64,000 nt of DNA from Paenibacillus sp. Soil750 (GCF_001428045.1 NZ_LMSD01000003.1:169073-233072), one strand, 5' to 3'; numbered from the stretch's first letter, positions 1 through 8,982 are shown. Program-made: numbers and translations. The notes: generated from the sequence alone by a model not told the origin.

Positions 1-985
1 ACCCGGTGAGCAGAATACTGTCCGGATTGAGCAGGGTGACGATATTGGCAACGGCGTAAACGATCGCCGTCCTCACCACCTCGCTCAGCTTAACGGTTTC
101 GGGGTCTACGGCGCGGACAGCTTCATTGAACTGCTCCCAACTCCGACCGAGCGTCCGCAGCAAGCCCCTGGAGGAAGCCAATGTGGTTAGGCACCCTCTG
201 CCACCACAGTAGCACTCATAATCGTAGGGCGGCATAAACGCCTTATAGTGGCCAACCTCGCCTGCTACGAAGGAGGAGCCGGTGACCAGTAGCTTTTCTA
301 CGACGATGGCGCCCCCGATGCCTCTGGCTAATTTAAGTGTCACATTGTTTTTGGAGGAAATCAGACTTCCGCCCATATTTTCGTTGAGCGCAAGCAGATT
401 GGTGTCATTCTCCAGAAAGACGGGCAGCCCATACTCTTCCTCGAGCAGCTTCGCAAGCGGTATCCGCTTCCAGCCGAGCCCCGGCGAGCGAAGCAGAATG
501 CCTTCGGAGGAGTCAACGAGTCCATGGACGCTGAAGCCGATTCCTTTCAGGAAGGTAGGGTCAGGGATCTGGCCCATGAGTTTGTCAATTACACTGCGGA
601 TCACCCGGAGCAAGTCCTCTTCGGTCTCGTAACGGTCTGCCTTCACTTCAGCTTCCGCCAAGCGGACGTGCTGAAAATTATATACCGCCCCCCGTGCCGA
701 TGTGCCTGACAATTCAATTCCGATCGCACTGAATCGGGAACCGTTAAGCAGCAGGGGGACGCGCTTACGGCCGCTGCCGCTCTCAAGGGATTGCGGTGCG
801 CCTTCGACGATCACTTGATCCTCGAGAAGACGGTTGACGATGTTGGTGACGGTTTGCTGACTAAGTCCGGTTTTTCCAGCTAGCTCTACACGGGAGATCG
901 GACATTCCGAATAGATCAGATGCAGCACCTTCTGCTGATTTATGGATTTAAGCAGCGTGTGGCTTGCATGTTTCAATGTGGACAT
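1..985 (-). CDS. ROK-family transcriptional repressor, cut by the window edge
   Basis: Reading the minus strand from an ATG at 985 gives about 328 residues with no stop up to base 1, so the C-terminus lies outside. Residues about 15-65 form a winged helix-turn-helix (core ISRVELAGKTGLSQQTVTNI). After it comes a ROK kinase-like sugar-binding fold with the ROK zinc motif (GH then CYCGGRGC). Such proteins are cytoplasmic repressors relieved by a sugar, like XylR and NagC. A GGAAGAGG ribosome site lies just before the ATG. It is divergent from the binding-protein gene and clearly paralogous to the ROK gene at 4677 (same SINQQKVL / SVNQQKVL lead-in and HTH). A possible minus promoter is TTGATA (1096-1101) - N17 - CAAAAT (1073-1078). 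The family call is firm. The sugar is unknown. Confidence 0.9.
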   Translation of the reverse strand, partial: MSTLKHASHTLLKSINQQKVLHLIYSECPISRVELAGKTGLSQQTVTNIVNRLLEDQVIVEGAPQSLESGSGRKRVPLLLNGSRFSAIGIELSGTSARGAVYNFQHVRLAEAEVKADRYETEEDLLRVIRSVIDKLMGQIPDPTFLKGIGFSVHGLVDSSEGILLRSPGLGWKRIPLAKLLEEEYGLPVFLENDTNLLALNENMGGSLISSKNNVTLKLARGIGGAIVVEKLLVTGSSFVAGEVGHYKAFMPPYDYECYCGGRGCLTTLASSRGLLRTLGRSWEQFNEAVRAVDPETVKLSEVVRTAIVYAVANIVTLLNPDSILLTG

Positions 986-1072
986 AAGTCGACCTCTTCC
1001 TTGAACTGAACACGTTTATTCTCTTAGTAGAAATTAGTTTACCACGCAGGACATTACTGGGTAAAGTCAGGG

Positions 1073-1121
1073 ATTTTGTCGAAAGATTTCTATTGTATCA
1101 ACAAGAAAAAAGAGGTAGGAT
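1073..1121. promoter_or_regulatory. Putative overlapping divergent promoters of the ROK gene and the ABC operon
   Basis: On the minus strand TTGATA (1096-1101), a 17-base spacer and CAAAAT (1073-1078) point toward the ROK gene. On the plus strand TTGTAT (1093-1098), a 17-base spacer and TAGGAT (1116-1121) point toward the binding-protein gene and would start transcription inside the first palindrome. Both are only partial matches to the housekeeping consensus, so this is a placement suggestion. Confidence 0.35.
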
Positions 1122-1123
1122 AA

Positions 1124-1146
1124 TAATAAATAAAATTGATTTATTA
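1124..1146 (+). promoter_or_regulatory. ROK-type operator, copy 1
   Basis: Perfect arms TAATAAAT and ATTTATTA flank the 7-base spacer AAAATTG. The architecture (AT-rich arms, 7-base centre) resembles operators of XylR- and NagC-type ROK repressors. It sits at the expected start of the plus-strand promoter. An inverted copy lies at 1254-1278. That a ROK protein binds it is inference from the two adjacent ROK genes. Confidence 0.65.
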
Positions 1147-1159
1147 ATAGAGTGTAAAT

Positions 1160-1173
1160 TGTAAGCGCGTTCA
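1160..1173 (+). promoter_or_regulatory. Putative cre site for CcpA
   Basis: TGTAAGCGCGTTCA matches the catabolite-responsive element consensus TGWAANCGNTNWCA at all but one position (G in place of the T after CGN). It lies downstream of the suggested start point and before the binding-protein gene, a usual place for CcpA roadblock repression of a sugar operon. Confidence 0.5.
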
Positions 1174-1253
1174 AACCTTATTAATCAGCGATTTTTAACA
1201 GATCCCTTACAAAACGATAATCATCGCCAAACAATTACACTGTATTATTGGAT

Positions 1254-1278
1254 TTAATAAATCAATTTTATTTATTAA
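1254..1278 (-). promoter_or_regulatory. ROK-type operator, copy 2 (inverted)
   Basis: Nine-base arms TTAATAAAT and ATTTATTAA surround CAATTTT. Read on the minus strand the site has the same spacer, AAAATTG, as copy 1, so the asymmetric centre is conserved too. Centres are about 131 bases apart. It ends just before the GAGGGGGG ribosome site of the binding-protein gene. Two sites suggest cooperative binding or looping. Confidence 0.65.
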
Positions 1279-1296
1279 TTCGAGGGGGGTTTAAGT

Positions 1297-2748
1297 ATGA
1301 GAAACAAATTTGGAAAGCTTACGGCTTTAAGCTTGGCAGTTGCTATGTCAGGTTCTCTGCTTGCAGGGTGTACAGGAAAAACGGAAAAGCCTTCCGCGAG
1401 TCAGCCTCAGAATCAGACTAAAGAAGATGTCTACGAAAACGGGCTGTCGAAGACGGAAAAAGTGACGCTGAAGATCGGCTTCTTCATGGGAGGCTATGGA
1501 AGGGAATGGTTCGATTATGCCGTAAAATCCTTCCAGGCCAAATACCCGAACGTTTCCTTCGACGTTACAGCATCTGCGGACATGAAGAGCATGATTCAAA
1601 CGAAAGTTTCCGCAGGCAACGATAACGACATGTTCGACATTTTCAACACCACGCCGCCGTCCGGAGCACAAGGCATCATTTCCCTGGCAGAAGCCGGTAA
1701 GCTCGAGCCTTTCGATGACATGTTCGACAAAAAGCTTCCGGACGTACCGGGCAAAGCAATGAAGGAACTCATGATGCCGGGCCTCGCCGAATCGTTCACC
1801 AAGGTGAACGGAAAGGTATACGAGTTTGCCACCTCGAGCTCTTACGGAGGATTGTTCTTCAATAAGACGCTGTTCGAGCAGAAGGGCTGGAACCAGAATC
1901 CGAAGACATGGGCCGAGTTTAACGACCTGCTTGCCAAAATTAAGGCGGACGGCCTTGCTCCGATTACTTTCCCGGGAGTTTACCCTAATTACTATGACTG
2001 GGCCTTTGGACCTGCAAAGCTGTTTGAGCTGGCCGATATCAAAGGAAACGCAGATAAGGTAATCGAGAACTATAAAACGTACAATGTCCCTCAATTTACC
2101 AGCGAGGAAAGCTTGGAACACTGGAACCGCCTGTATGAGCTTGGCAAGAAGGGATACTTCCCGGAAGGATTGCCGGCGTTAAACCATACCCAGTCCCAGA
2201 TGCAGGTGATTCAAGGACAGGCCGCGATGGTTTCCACAGGAAGCCATGTGGAGAACGAAATGAAGAAGACCACTCCAGAAGACTTCAAATGGGGCTTTAT
2301 GGCGGTGCCGTTCAGGGATAAGGTGGAACAAAAGCTTTGGATCCGAAGTGGAATCACCAACTTCCAATACATGTGGGCCGGCAAGCCTGATCTGAACAAG
2401 AAGTGGTCCAAGGAGTTCATTCTGTGGCTGATGACGTTGGATAACCAGCAGTTTGCCGCAGAAAAAGCGGGCGCCCTCCCGATGAGAAAAGACTTGATTG
2501 ACGATTCGAGTAAAGTCGTTAAGCTTTCCACCTCTGCGCAGGCGATTCTGAAGTATATTAAGGATAACGATGCCCGGTCGTATAAGCCGCACAGAACCGT
2601 TAGCATCTCCGATCCGAACCTGGCCAAAGCCAATAAGATGATGGAGGAAGCCACGGTGAAGATCGTATTAGGCAAGCAGGATCCGAAGCCGATTCTCGAA
2701 GAAGCAGACGCTTTGCTCAAGAAAGCCGTAGAAGCTCAGAAAAAATAA
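1297..2748 (+). CDS. Sugar ABC transporter substrate-binding lipoprotein
   Basis: A 483-residue family 1 extracellular solute-binding protein. The signal peptide ends in the lipobox LLAGC with Cys25 as the lipidation site, so it should be tethered to the outer face of the membrane. The body has the features of sugar-binding members, for example the early DVTASADMKSMIQTKV segment and the late PMRKDL and VLGKQDP segments. GAGGGGGG lies ahead of the ATG. It is the first gene of an operon with the two permeases that follow and is preceded by two ROK-type operators and a cre-like site, so expression is probably sugar-induced and glucose-repressed. No ATPase gene is near. A shared MsmX-type ATPase is the likely partner (inference). 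The ligand cannot be read from the sequence. Confidence 0.9.
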   Translation: MRNKFGKLTALSLAVAMSGSLLAGCTGKTEKPSASQPQNQTKEDVYENGLSKTEKVTLKIGFFMGGYGREWFDYAVKSFQAKYPNVSFDVTASADMKSMIQTKVSAGNDNDMFDIFNTTPPSGAQGIISLAEAGKLEPFDDMFDKKLPDVPGKAMKELMMPGLAESFTKVNGKVYEFATSSSYGGLFFNKTLFEQKGWNQNPKTWAEFNDLLAKIKADGLAPITFPGVYPNYYDWAFGPAKLFELADIKGNADKVIENYKTYNVPQFTSEESLEHWNRLYELGKKGYFPEGLPALNHTQSQMQVIQGQAAMVSTGSHVENEMKKTTPEDFKWGFMAVPFRDKVEQKLWIRSGITNFQYMWAGKPDLNKKWSKEFILWLMTLDNQQFAAEKAGALPMRKDLIDDSSKVVKLSTSAQAILKYIKDNDARSYKPHRTVSISDPNLAKANKMMEEATVKIVLGKQDPKPILEEADALLKKAVEAQKK

Positions 2749-2811
2749 GTTTATATGCGGGGAGGGGATCCTCTCCGCTTTTCCATTTCCCTTGATAGGA
2801 GTTGACTTCCT

Positions 2812-3759
2812 TTGTCCGAACCTACTGTAGTGAAAGTTAAACCCTCTTATTCCGGCCGCATGGGACTGGATAAAGCGCGGACTCAGAAGTGGATTTTTCT
2901 CATCCTGGCTGTCGTGCCGCCGTTCGGGGGCTATCTGCTGTTCACGCTGTTTCCGAATGTTTTATCCGTTTACTATGCGTTATTGGATTGGGACGGGCTT
3001 ACGGATTCCAAGTTTGTAGGGCTCAGCAACTTTGTTACCGCGATTCAGGACGAGTATGTATGGCGGGCGCTTAAGCACAATCTTATTTTTATGGCGACGG
3101 TACCGGCGCTGGTCGTGCTCATTTCCTTACTGCTTGCTTATCTGGTCACATACAAGAGTTATGTGGAAAATGAGTTCCTGAAAATCCTGTTCTTTTTTCC
3201 GAACGTTTTATCGATTGTCGTCGTTGCTTTATTATGGGCGTTCATATATGACGGCACATACGGCCTGCTTAACAGCGGCCTGAAGCTGCTCGGGATCGAT
3301 ATGAACCATTTTTATTGGCTGGGCAACGATAGTACGGCACTGTGGGCGCTGATCCCACCATGGGTTTGGGGAGGCGTCGGGCTCTATGTCATCATTTTTG
3401 TAAATGCTATGTCGGGCATTCCCAAGTCGCTGTATGAATCGGCTATTATCGAAGGCGCAGGACATATGACGAGGTTATTCAAGATTACGCTGCCGCTCAT
3501 TCTGCCCGTCGTCCGGGTCAGCGCGCTGTTCCTCGTGATCAGCACGCTCAAGACTTTCGAGCTTATTCTGATTATGACTAATGGCGGCCCATCCGGCTCC
3601 ACGGATGTAATCGGTCTCTATATGTTCAACCTTGCTTTCGGTAAAGAGTACATCAACTACGGTTACGCATCCGCTGTCGGTATGATTCTGTTTGTCATCT
3701 TGATCACGGCCAAACTGCTGATGGATAAGTTTCTGCCGAACCGGGGCGTAGAGTATTAG
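2812..3759 (+). CDS. Sugar ABC transporter permease (MalF/UgpA type)
   Basis: A 315-residue integral membrane protein with about six hydrophobic segments, starting near residue 30 (WIFLILAVVPPFGGYLLFTL). The cytoplasmic EAA loop that docks the ATPase is present near residue 210 (YESAIIEGAGHMTRLFKITL). The start is TTG at 2812 behind AGGAG at 2797-2801. It pairs with the next permease to form the membrane channel fed by the preceding lipoprotein. Its length is normal for the family. Confidence 0.92.
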   Translation: MSEPTVVKVKPSYSGRMGLDKARTQKWIFLILAVVPPFGGYLLFTLFPNVLSVYYALLDWDGLTDSKFVGLSNFVTAIQDEYVWRALKHNLIFMATVPALVVLISLLLAYLVTYKSYVENEFLKILFFFPNVLSIVVVALLWAFIYDGTYGLLNSGLKLLGIDMNHFYWLGNDSTALWALIPPWVWGGVGLYVIIFVNAMSGIPKSLYESAIIEGAGHMTRLFKITLPLILPVVRVSALFLVISTLKTFELILIMTNGGPSGSTDVIGLYMFNLAFGKEYINYGYASAVGMILFVILITAKLLMDKFLPNRGVEY

Positions 3760-3786
3760 GAACATATTTTTTAAAGAGGGGAGAAG

Positions 3787-4629
3787 ATGAAATTGAAGGA
3801 AAAAATGACGTTTATGGACGTTGTGTGGCGTTTGGTACTGTATGTGTGGGCTTTATCAATCCTGTTTCCGCTGGTGTGGGTGTTCTATGAGTCTCTAAAG
3901 TCCAATCCGGAATTTTTCAAGGACATCTGGAGCCTTCCCAAACAAGCGCAATGGTCGAATTATGTCATTGCCTGGACCGAATATGGCTTCGGTCAATCCT
4001 TGTTAAATACACTTTATTATGTGGGCGGAAGCCTTGTAGTAAGTCTCTTTTTTACTACACTTAATGCCTATGCGCTGACAAGGATGGAATTCAAGGGAAG
4101 GAACCTCATTTGGGGCTTGATCATGCTTTCGTTATTCCTTCCCGGCATTAATGCCTTGGTTCCTCAATACGTAATCATGCGTGAGTTACATTTAACCAAC
4201 AGCCTGACAGGTTTGATTTTGCTGTCCGCCTTAGGGGAAAGTGTATTCTACTTGATGCTTCTGGGAGGCTTTATGAAGTCGCTGCCCAAGGATTTGGAGG
4301 AAAGTGCGCATATGGACGGCGCTTCGATCTTTCAAGTTTTTTGGCGAGTCATCGTGCCGCTTTCTACTCCCGGGATTGTTACCGTAGCCATTTTCAAGTT
4401 CCTCGGATATTATAACAACTTTATGGGTCCGTTCATCTACTTGAGCGATCCGGAGAAATACACGATTGCGGTGCAGATGTACCAAGCCAATAAAATGATG
4501 GAGTTTACGGCGGATTGGGTTACGTTGTTTGCAGGGGTGATGATTGCGATGGTGCCTTCGATCATTGTGTTCATGCTGTTCCAGCGGATGATTATGCAGG
4601 GCGCCACTTTAGGTGCGGTTAAGGGCTAG
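3787..4629 (+). CDS. Sugar ABC transporter permease (MalG type)
   Basis: A 280-residue permease with six predicted membrane segments and the EAA loop EESAHMDGASIFQVFWRVIV near residue 170. The ATG follows GAGGGGAG by a few bases. It is 27 bases downstream of the first permease and is its heterodimer partner. The gene order binding protein, MalF-like, MalG-like without an ATPase is the usual CUT1 sugar layout in Firmicutes. Confidence 0.92.
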   Translation: MKLKEKMTFMDVVWRLVLYVWALSILFPLVWVFYESLKSNPEFFKDIWSLPKQAQWSNYVIAWTEYGFGQSLLNTLYYVGGSLVVSLFFTTLNAYALTRMEFKGRNLIWGLIMLSLFLPGINALVPQYVIMRELHLTNSLTGLILLSALGESVFYLMLLGGFMKSLPKDLEESAHMDGASIFQVFWRVIVPLSTPGIVTVAIFKFLGYYNNFMGPFIYLSDPEKYTIAVQMYQANKMMEFTADWVTLFAGVMIAMVPSIIVFMLFQRMIMQGATLGAVKG

Positions 4630-4676
4630 GTAGAGAGAAAAGGGATAGCGATAGGAAGGAGCTGTCTTGTGCACAA

Positions 4677-5849
4677 ATGAACGAGAACACAAGCAGTAAA
4701 TGGCTGAAGTCTGTGAATCAGCAGAAGGTGCTTCGATTGATTTACGCAGAAGGGCCGATCTCCCGGGTAAATCTGGCGGAGAAAACGGGACTGACCCCGC
4801 AGACGATTACGAACATTGTAAACAGGCTGCTTAGAGAAGATATTCTGCAGGAAAATGTTCCGTTGGAAAACGGGGTGGGCCGCAAGCCCGTTCCACTTGT
4901 CGTCAAAAGCGGAAATTTATTCGCCATCGGGATCGAGGTTGCGGTCAAATACGTGCGTGGTACACTGGTGGATTTCCGGAATGTACCCATCTGTGAAGTC
5001 ACGGAAACGATGTTTTCCGGTAGTAATGAAGACCATGATGAGAATAAGGTCGAGTGCATCGTTAAGGTGATCGACCATTTGCTAAAACGGGTGCCGAAGA
5101 TGAACCAGCTCAAAGGCATCGGATGTAGTATCCAGGGGCTGGTCGATTCCACGGACGGCGTCGTGCTGCTTTCTTCAGGTCTGCATTGGCGGAATTTCCC
5201 GCTAAGGGAAAGGCTTGAGCAGCATTACAACCTGCCGGTCTATCTGGAGAATGACGCGAACCTTCTTGCGCTTGTGGAAAATTTGAACGGAAGCCTGGCT
5301 GCATCGAATCATAACGTGACAGTAAAATTGGATTACGGCATCGGCGGAGCTCATGTGATGAACAAGCAACTGAATTCGGGGGCCGGACATGTGGCGGGCG
5401 AGCTGGGGCATTGTAAAACGTTCTTCGGCATCGAAGCCCTGCCGTGCCACTGCGGAGCCAAGGGCTGCCTGACTACGCTGGTCTCTGGAAGCGGAATGAA
5501 ACGCAACCTGGGATTTACGCTGGAGGAGTTCGGGCATCGGATTCGGGAAGGGGATCCGGTTGCGCGGGAGTGGCTTGCAAAGATGGCCGAGGCGGTAAGC
5601 TCCGCCCTCAGTAACTTGATCACCTTCTTGAACCCAGATCATGTACTGTTTACCGGCAAGGTGCTGGACCATACGGGAAATTATCTGATGGACCCGCTTA
5701 GAAAGCGTATTCTGGAGAACATTCCGGAATCCTGCCGTAAGGTCCGACTTCTTCGGCTGGAGCAGACACCGGACGATTCGGTTCTGGCGGCTGGGCTGGT
5801 CATGAACCGGTTCTTCGACGTTCCGCCGATACATTTATCAGTCATTTAA
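4677..5849 (+). CDS. ROK-family transcriptional repressor
   Basis: A 390-residue protein with an N-terminal winged helix-turn-helix (PISRVNLAEKTGLTPQTITN, about residues 23-42) and a C-terminal ROK sugar-kinase-like domain. The zinc motif is complete (GHCKTFFG then CHCGAKGCL). The acidic segment LENDANLLALVE corresponds to the family's catalytic region, but the attached DNA-binding domain argues for a regulator. It is a paralogue of the divergent ROK gene at 985 and lies 47 bases after the permeases. The ATG follows AAGGAG by about 15 bases, a long gap, so the exact start is a little uncertain. Either ROK protein could bind the operators at 1124 and 1254. Confidence 0.9.
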   Translation: MNENTSSKWLKSVNQQKVLRLIYAEGPISRVNLAEKTGLTPQTITNIVNRLLREDILQENVPLENGVGRKPVPLVVKSGNLFAIGIEVAVKYVRGTLVDFRNVPICEVTETMFSGSNEDHDENKVECIVKVIDHLLKRVPKMNQLKGIGCSIQGLVDSTDGVVLLSSGLHWRNFPLRERLEQHYNLPVYLENDANLLALVENLNGSLAASNHNVTVKLDYGIGGAHVMNKQLNSGAGHVAGELGHCKTFFGIEALPCHCGAKGCLTTLVSGSGMKRNLGFTLEEFGHRIREGDPVAREWLAKMAEAVSSALSNLITFLNPDHVLFTGKVLDHTGNYLMDPLRKRILENIPESCRKVRLLRLEQTPDDSVLAAGLVMNRFFDVPPIHLSVI

Positions 5850-5887
5850 CGGGGGTTAAGGCTGTTTTGCGAAAAGGAGAATCCTGT

Positions 5888-6868
5888 ATGAAGATTGCTG
5901 TAATCGGCTGTGGTACAATGGGCCGTACCCATGGGGCTGAATGGATTAGAATGCCCGGTATTAAGCTTGTCGGAGTGTGTGATATGCAGGAAGAAGCAGC
6001 TCGGGCGCTTGCCGGGAGGTTGGAGACAAAGGCTTTTTCGGATTTCGATCAAATGGTGTCGGAGGCGTGTCCGGAGGTTTTAGATATCTGCTTACCAACG
6101 CACATGCATAAGGAATTTGTTCTCAGGGCCGCCCGTCTCGGGAAGCATATCATTTGCGAGAAGCCATTCGCCTTGTCGCTCGAGGAAGCGGATGAGATGA
6201 CTGCTGTCTGCGAGCAGCAGGGAGTAAGGCTGTTCATCGGTCATGTGGTACGCTTCTTCCCAAGCTATACCGATATACGCTGCAAGGCTGCAGATGGAGT
6301 AGTCGGGAAGCCTGGAGTGCTGCATACAAGACGGATGGGCGGTAATCCGGGTGTTGCGAAGACTTGGTACACCAATAGTGAGATCAGCGGCGGAGTGATC
6401 CTCGACCTAATGATTCACGATATTGATTTTGCTCAAAGCATCTTCGGGAAGGCCGTATCCGTGTATGCAATGAACCGTAGGCACGAGGGTCTCGACTATG
6501 CTCTGGCTACCCTGCGTTTCGAAAATGGCGGGATTGCGCATCTCGAGGGCTATTGGGGATTTCCAGGCCCTTTTACGACGAGCGTGGAACTGGCCGGCAG
6601 TGGAGGTGTCATCCGCTTTAACAGTGAGGAAGCCGTTTCGCTCAAGATGTTCAAAGTAAATAACGATTTGCCTGAGACCCCTGCTCTCCCGCTTCCCAAA
6701 AGCCCTTCTATGTATAATCCGTATTACTTGGAGCTCGCTCATTTCGTGGAATGTCTGCAGACCGGCGCCGAGCCGGACATAACGATCGCTGACGCCCGAA
6801 GTGCGCTGCAGACGGGCCTTGCCGCGATTGAATCCGCCGCCACAGGTCGTCCGGTACGTATACAGTGA
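5888..6868 (+). CDS. Gfo/Idh/MocA-family oxidoreductase (first of pair)
   Basis: A 326-residue NAD(P)-dependent dehydrogenase. The N-terminal Rossmann fold begins at MKIAVIGCGTMG and the family's EKPFAL strand carries the conserved lysine. The C-terminal part is the alpha/beta substrate domain. Start 5888 is chosen over the upstream TTG at 5867 because AAGGAG lies 9-14 bases ahead and the fold begins there. Enzymes of this family oxidise or reduce hydroxyls of sugars, inositols and sugar acids. It follows the ROK gene and runs directly into a second family member, so the two probably act on one substrate, perhaps as an oxidation/reduction relay. The substrate is not known. Confidence 0.9.
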   Translation: MKIAVIGCGTMGRTHGAEWIRMPGIKLVGVCDMQEEAARALAGRLETKAFSDFDQMVSEACPEVLDICLPTHMHKEFVLRAARLGKHIICEKPFALSLEEADEMTAVCEQQGVRLFIGHVVRFFPSYTDIRCKAADGVVGKPGVLHTRRMGGNPGVAKTWYTNSEISGGVILDLMIHDIDFAQSIFGKAVSVYAMNRRHEGLDYALATLRFENGGIAHLEGYWGFPGPFTTSVELAGSGGVIRFNSEEAVSLKMFKVNNDLPETPALPLPKSPSMYNPYYLELAHFVECLQTGAEPDITIADARSALQTGLAAIESAATGRPVRIQ

Positions 6869-6897
6869 TGAAGTTGGACAGGAAGGGGAGAGACGTA

Positions 6898-7920
6898 TTG
6901 ACTGAGTTAACGAATGTTGTAAAGATAGGTATGATCAGTTTCGCCCATGGCCATGCTGCCGGCTTCTATCGCCAGCTCAGGATGCTACCAGGTGTGAAGG
7001 TAGCGGGCATAGCGGATGAGAACCGTGCTCGGGTGGAGCCGTTTTTGCAGGAGGATGCCGAAATCCGTTATTTTGCGGATTACCGTGAGCTGCTGAGCAG
7101 CGGCTGTGATGCGGTGGTCATCTGCTCGGAGAACGTTCATCATGCCGAGGTCACGATTTCCGCAGCGGAAGCGGGAAAGCATGTGCTGTGTGAGAAGCCG
7201 CTAGGCTTGAACGTGGAGGAAATGGAACAGATGGTAGCTGCTTGCGAGAAGAACGGAGTCCGGCTGATGACAGCGTTTCCCTGCCGCTTCCTTCCTGCAG
7301 TTGTGCAGGCCAAGGCAGCGATCGACAGGGGCGAAATCGGCGAGGTCGTTGCAGTGAAAGGCTCGAACCGAGGCACCATGCCAGGAGGTTGGTTCATTGA
7401 TCCTGCGCTATCGGGTGGAGGCGCCCTACTGGACCATTCCGTTCATGTCATGGATCTGCTCAACTGGATGTTGGACAGTCCTGTAACGGAGGTGTACGCT
7501 GAAGCTGCGACCCTGTTTCATGAGATTCCAGTGGATGACGCCGGGATATTGCACGTGAAGTTCGCGAACGGAGCTTTTGCTTCGATCGATACCAGCTGGT
7601 CGCGCACGAAGTCCTTCCCTTACTGGGGAGATGTTACGTTGGAGATTGTTGGATCGAACGGTCTGCTTTCCGTCAATGCCTTTGGCCAGAAGAGCGAGGT
7701 CTACAGCGACGAGAGAATGAAAGCCCAGTGGAGCCACTGGGGAGACGATATGAACCGCAGTCTGGTGAAGGCTTTCATCGATGCGATAAGAAACAACAGG
7801 GAAGTGCCGATTACCGGCAAGGACGGCCTTCGGTCGGCTGCTGTCGCTGCAGCGGCTTACGAGTCGGTTCGCCGGGGTGAGCCGATAACTTTGGATGAAA
7901 GTGGACGCGTGAAGGCTTAG
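6898..7920 (+). CDS. Gfo/Idh/MocA-family oxidoreductase (second of pair)
   Basis: About 340 residues. The nucleotide-binding start reads VVKIGMISFAHGHAAGF, a histidine-containing variant of the glycine-rich loop, and the EKPLGL motif is intact. I place the start at TTG 6898 because AAGGGGAG lies just ahead. A longer reading from GTG 6865 would overlap the previous stop. It has its own substrate domain, so this is a second enzyme and not a fragment of the first. It shares the operon with the first oxidoreductase, the HAD phosphatase and the transporter, pointing to catabolism of an imported sugar or polyol. Confidence 0.88.
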   Translation: MTELTNVVKIGMISFAHGHAAGFYRQLRMLPGVKVAGIADENRARVEPFLQEDAEIRYFADYRELLSSGCDAVVICSENVHHAEVTISAAEAGKHVLCEKPLGLNVEEMEQMVAACEKNGVRLMTAFPCRFLPAVVQAKAAIDRGEIGEVVAVKGSNRGTMPGGWFIDPALSGGGALLDHSVHVMDLLNWMLDSPVTEVYAEAATLFHEIPVDDAGILHVKFANGAFASIDTSWSRTKSFPYWGDVTLEIVGSNGLLSVNAFGQKSEVYSDERMKAQWSHWGDDMNRSLVKAFIDAIRNNREVPITGKDGLRSAAVAAAAYESVRRGEPITLDESGRVKA

Positions 7921-8046
7921 CAGGAAATAAGCTGTCGCAGAATCCCGACCTGGTTTATGACGGGCAAGCTGTTGGAAGTTTTGGGCGAGTGCCTGTCGAC
8001 AGTCTGTCGTTGTAATCGGAAAGAGAGCATGGAGGAGATCAAGGGA

Positions 8047-8802
8047 ATGCCTGAATATAAATTGCTGGCTTTGGATATGGACGGCACGCTGCTTACCGAC
8101 GATAAGCAGGTGACGGAAGAAACGAAGAAGTGGCTCCGGAAAGCTGTGGATCATGGGGTAACCGTAATGTTCGCTACAGGGCGGGGGATGCAGACCGCAA
8201 GCTCTTTTTGGGAGGAACTGGAGCTCGATTCGCCTATGGTTATGTTGAACGGAGCGGAAATTTGGGAAGGGCCGAACCAGTTGATGGCTCGCACCTATTT
8301 GCCGCGAGAAACCGTTCGCCGGCTGCATGAGCTGGCTCGCCGGGAAGATGCTCACTTCTGGGGATATTCCGTGGAGAGCCTGTCTGGCCAGGGCAATTGG
8401 AGCGAAGAGCTGTTCGAAACGGATTGGATGAAATTCGGCATGAAGCATGACGATTTGGGGGTAGTGGCGCGTATCCGTGAGGAGTTGCTCGGCTGGGGTG
8501 AGTTAGAGATTACCGCTTCCGCTCCGGTCAATGTGGAAATCTCTGTCAAGGGAATCACGAAGGAAAGCGGCGTGCGGAAGGTTTGCCGGTTGCTTGGCGT
8601 CGAGATGGCGCAGGTCTTGGCGGTTGGCGACAGCGAGAATGATATTTCGATGCTGCGGGCGGCTGGGCTTGGCGTGGCGATGGGCAACGCTGAGGAGCAG
8701 GTCAAGGCGATCGCTGATGCCGTCACTGCGTCCAACAACGAGGACGGTGTCGCCAAGGTAGTGCAAAAATTTATTTTTGGTCTGGACATAACCGAGTTCT
8801 GA
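8047..8802 (+). CDS. Cof-type HAD-superfamily hydrolase
   Basis: A 251-residue haloacid-dehalogenase-type phosphatase. Motif I is LDMDGTLLTDD with the nucleophile and acid aspartates. The GDSENDISML motif near the C-terminus supplies the magnesium ligands. The segment between them is the C2 cap of the Cof subfamily. Start 8047 follows GGAGGAG by about ten bases. A longer frame from 7957 has no convincing ribosome site. Family members remove phosphate from sugar phosphates, flavin or pyridoxal precursors. In this operon a sugar phosphate is the natural guess. Confidence 0.85.
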   Translation: MPEYKLLALDMDGTLLTDDKQVTEETKKWLRKAVDHGVTVMFATGRGMQTASSFWEELELDSPMVMLNGAEIWEGPNQLMARTYLPRETVRRLHELARREDAHFWGYSVESLSGQGNWSEELFETDWMKFGMKHDDLGVVARIREELLGWGELEITASAPVNVEISVKGITKESGVRKVCRLLGVEMAQVLAVGDSENDISMLRAAGLGVAMGNAEEQVKAIADAVTASNNEDGVAKVVQKFIFGLDITEF

Positions 8803-8982
8803 ACAATTGTATAAGGGGCCTGAGAGCCGGGGGTTAGTGCCGGTATAAAGGTAGGGGGAAAACATAGTCGTAAACTCCACCGCTCCCTTCAGTAATCAAA
8901 GTACAGGCAAAATTTGCATTCCTGTAAATAAGAATTGGGTCGTAAACGATTATACACCATTGTTTATGGAAGGAATGGTCAT

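Noticed and set aside
282..709. Two overlapping plus-strand frames near the left edge
   Set aside because: They lie antisense to the truncated ROK gene, whose minus-strand reading has intact HTH and zinc motifs through to base 1.
7426..8448. A 340-residue open frame on the minus strand
   Set aside because: It runs antisense across the second oxidoreductase and the HAD gene, both of which have clear motifs. It has no family resemblance and is a by-product of GC-rich codon use.
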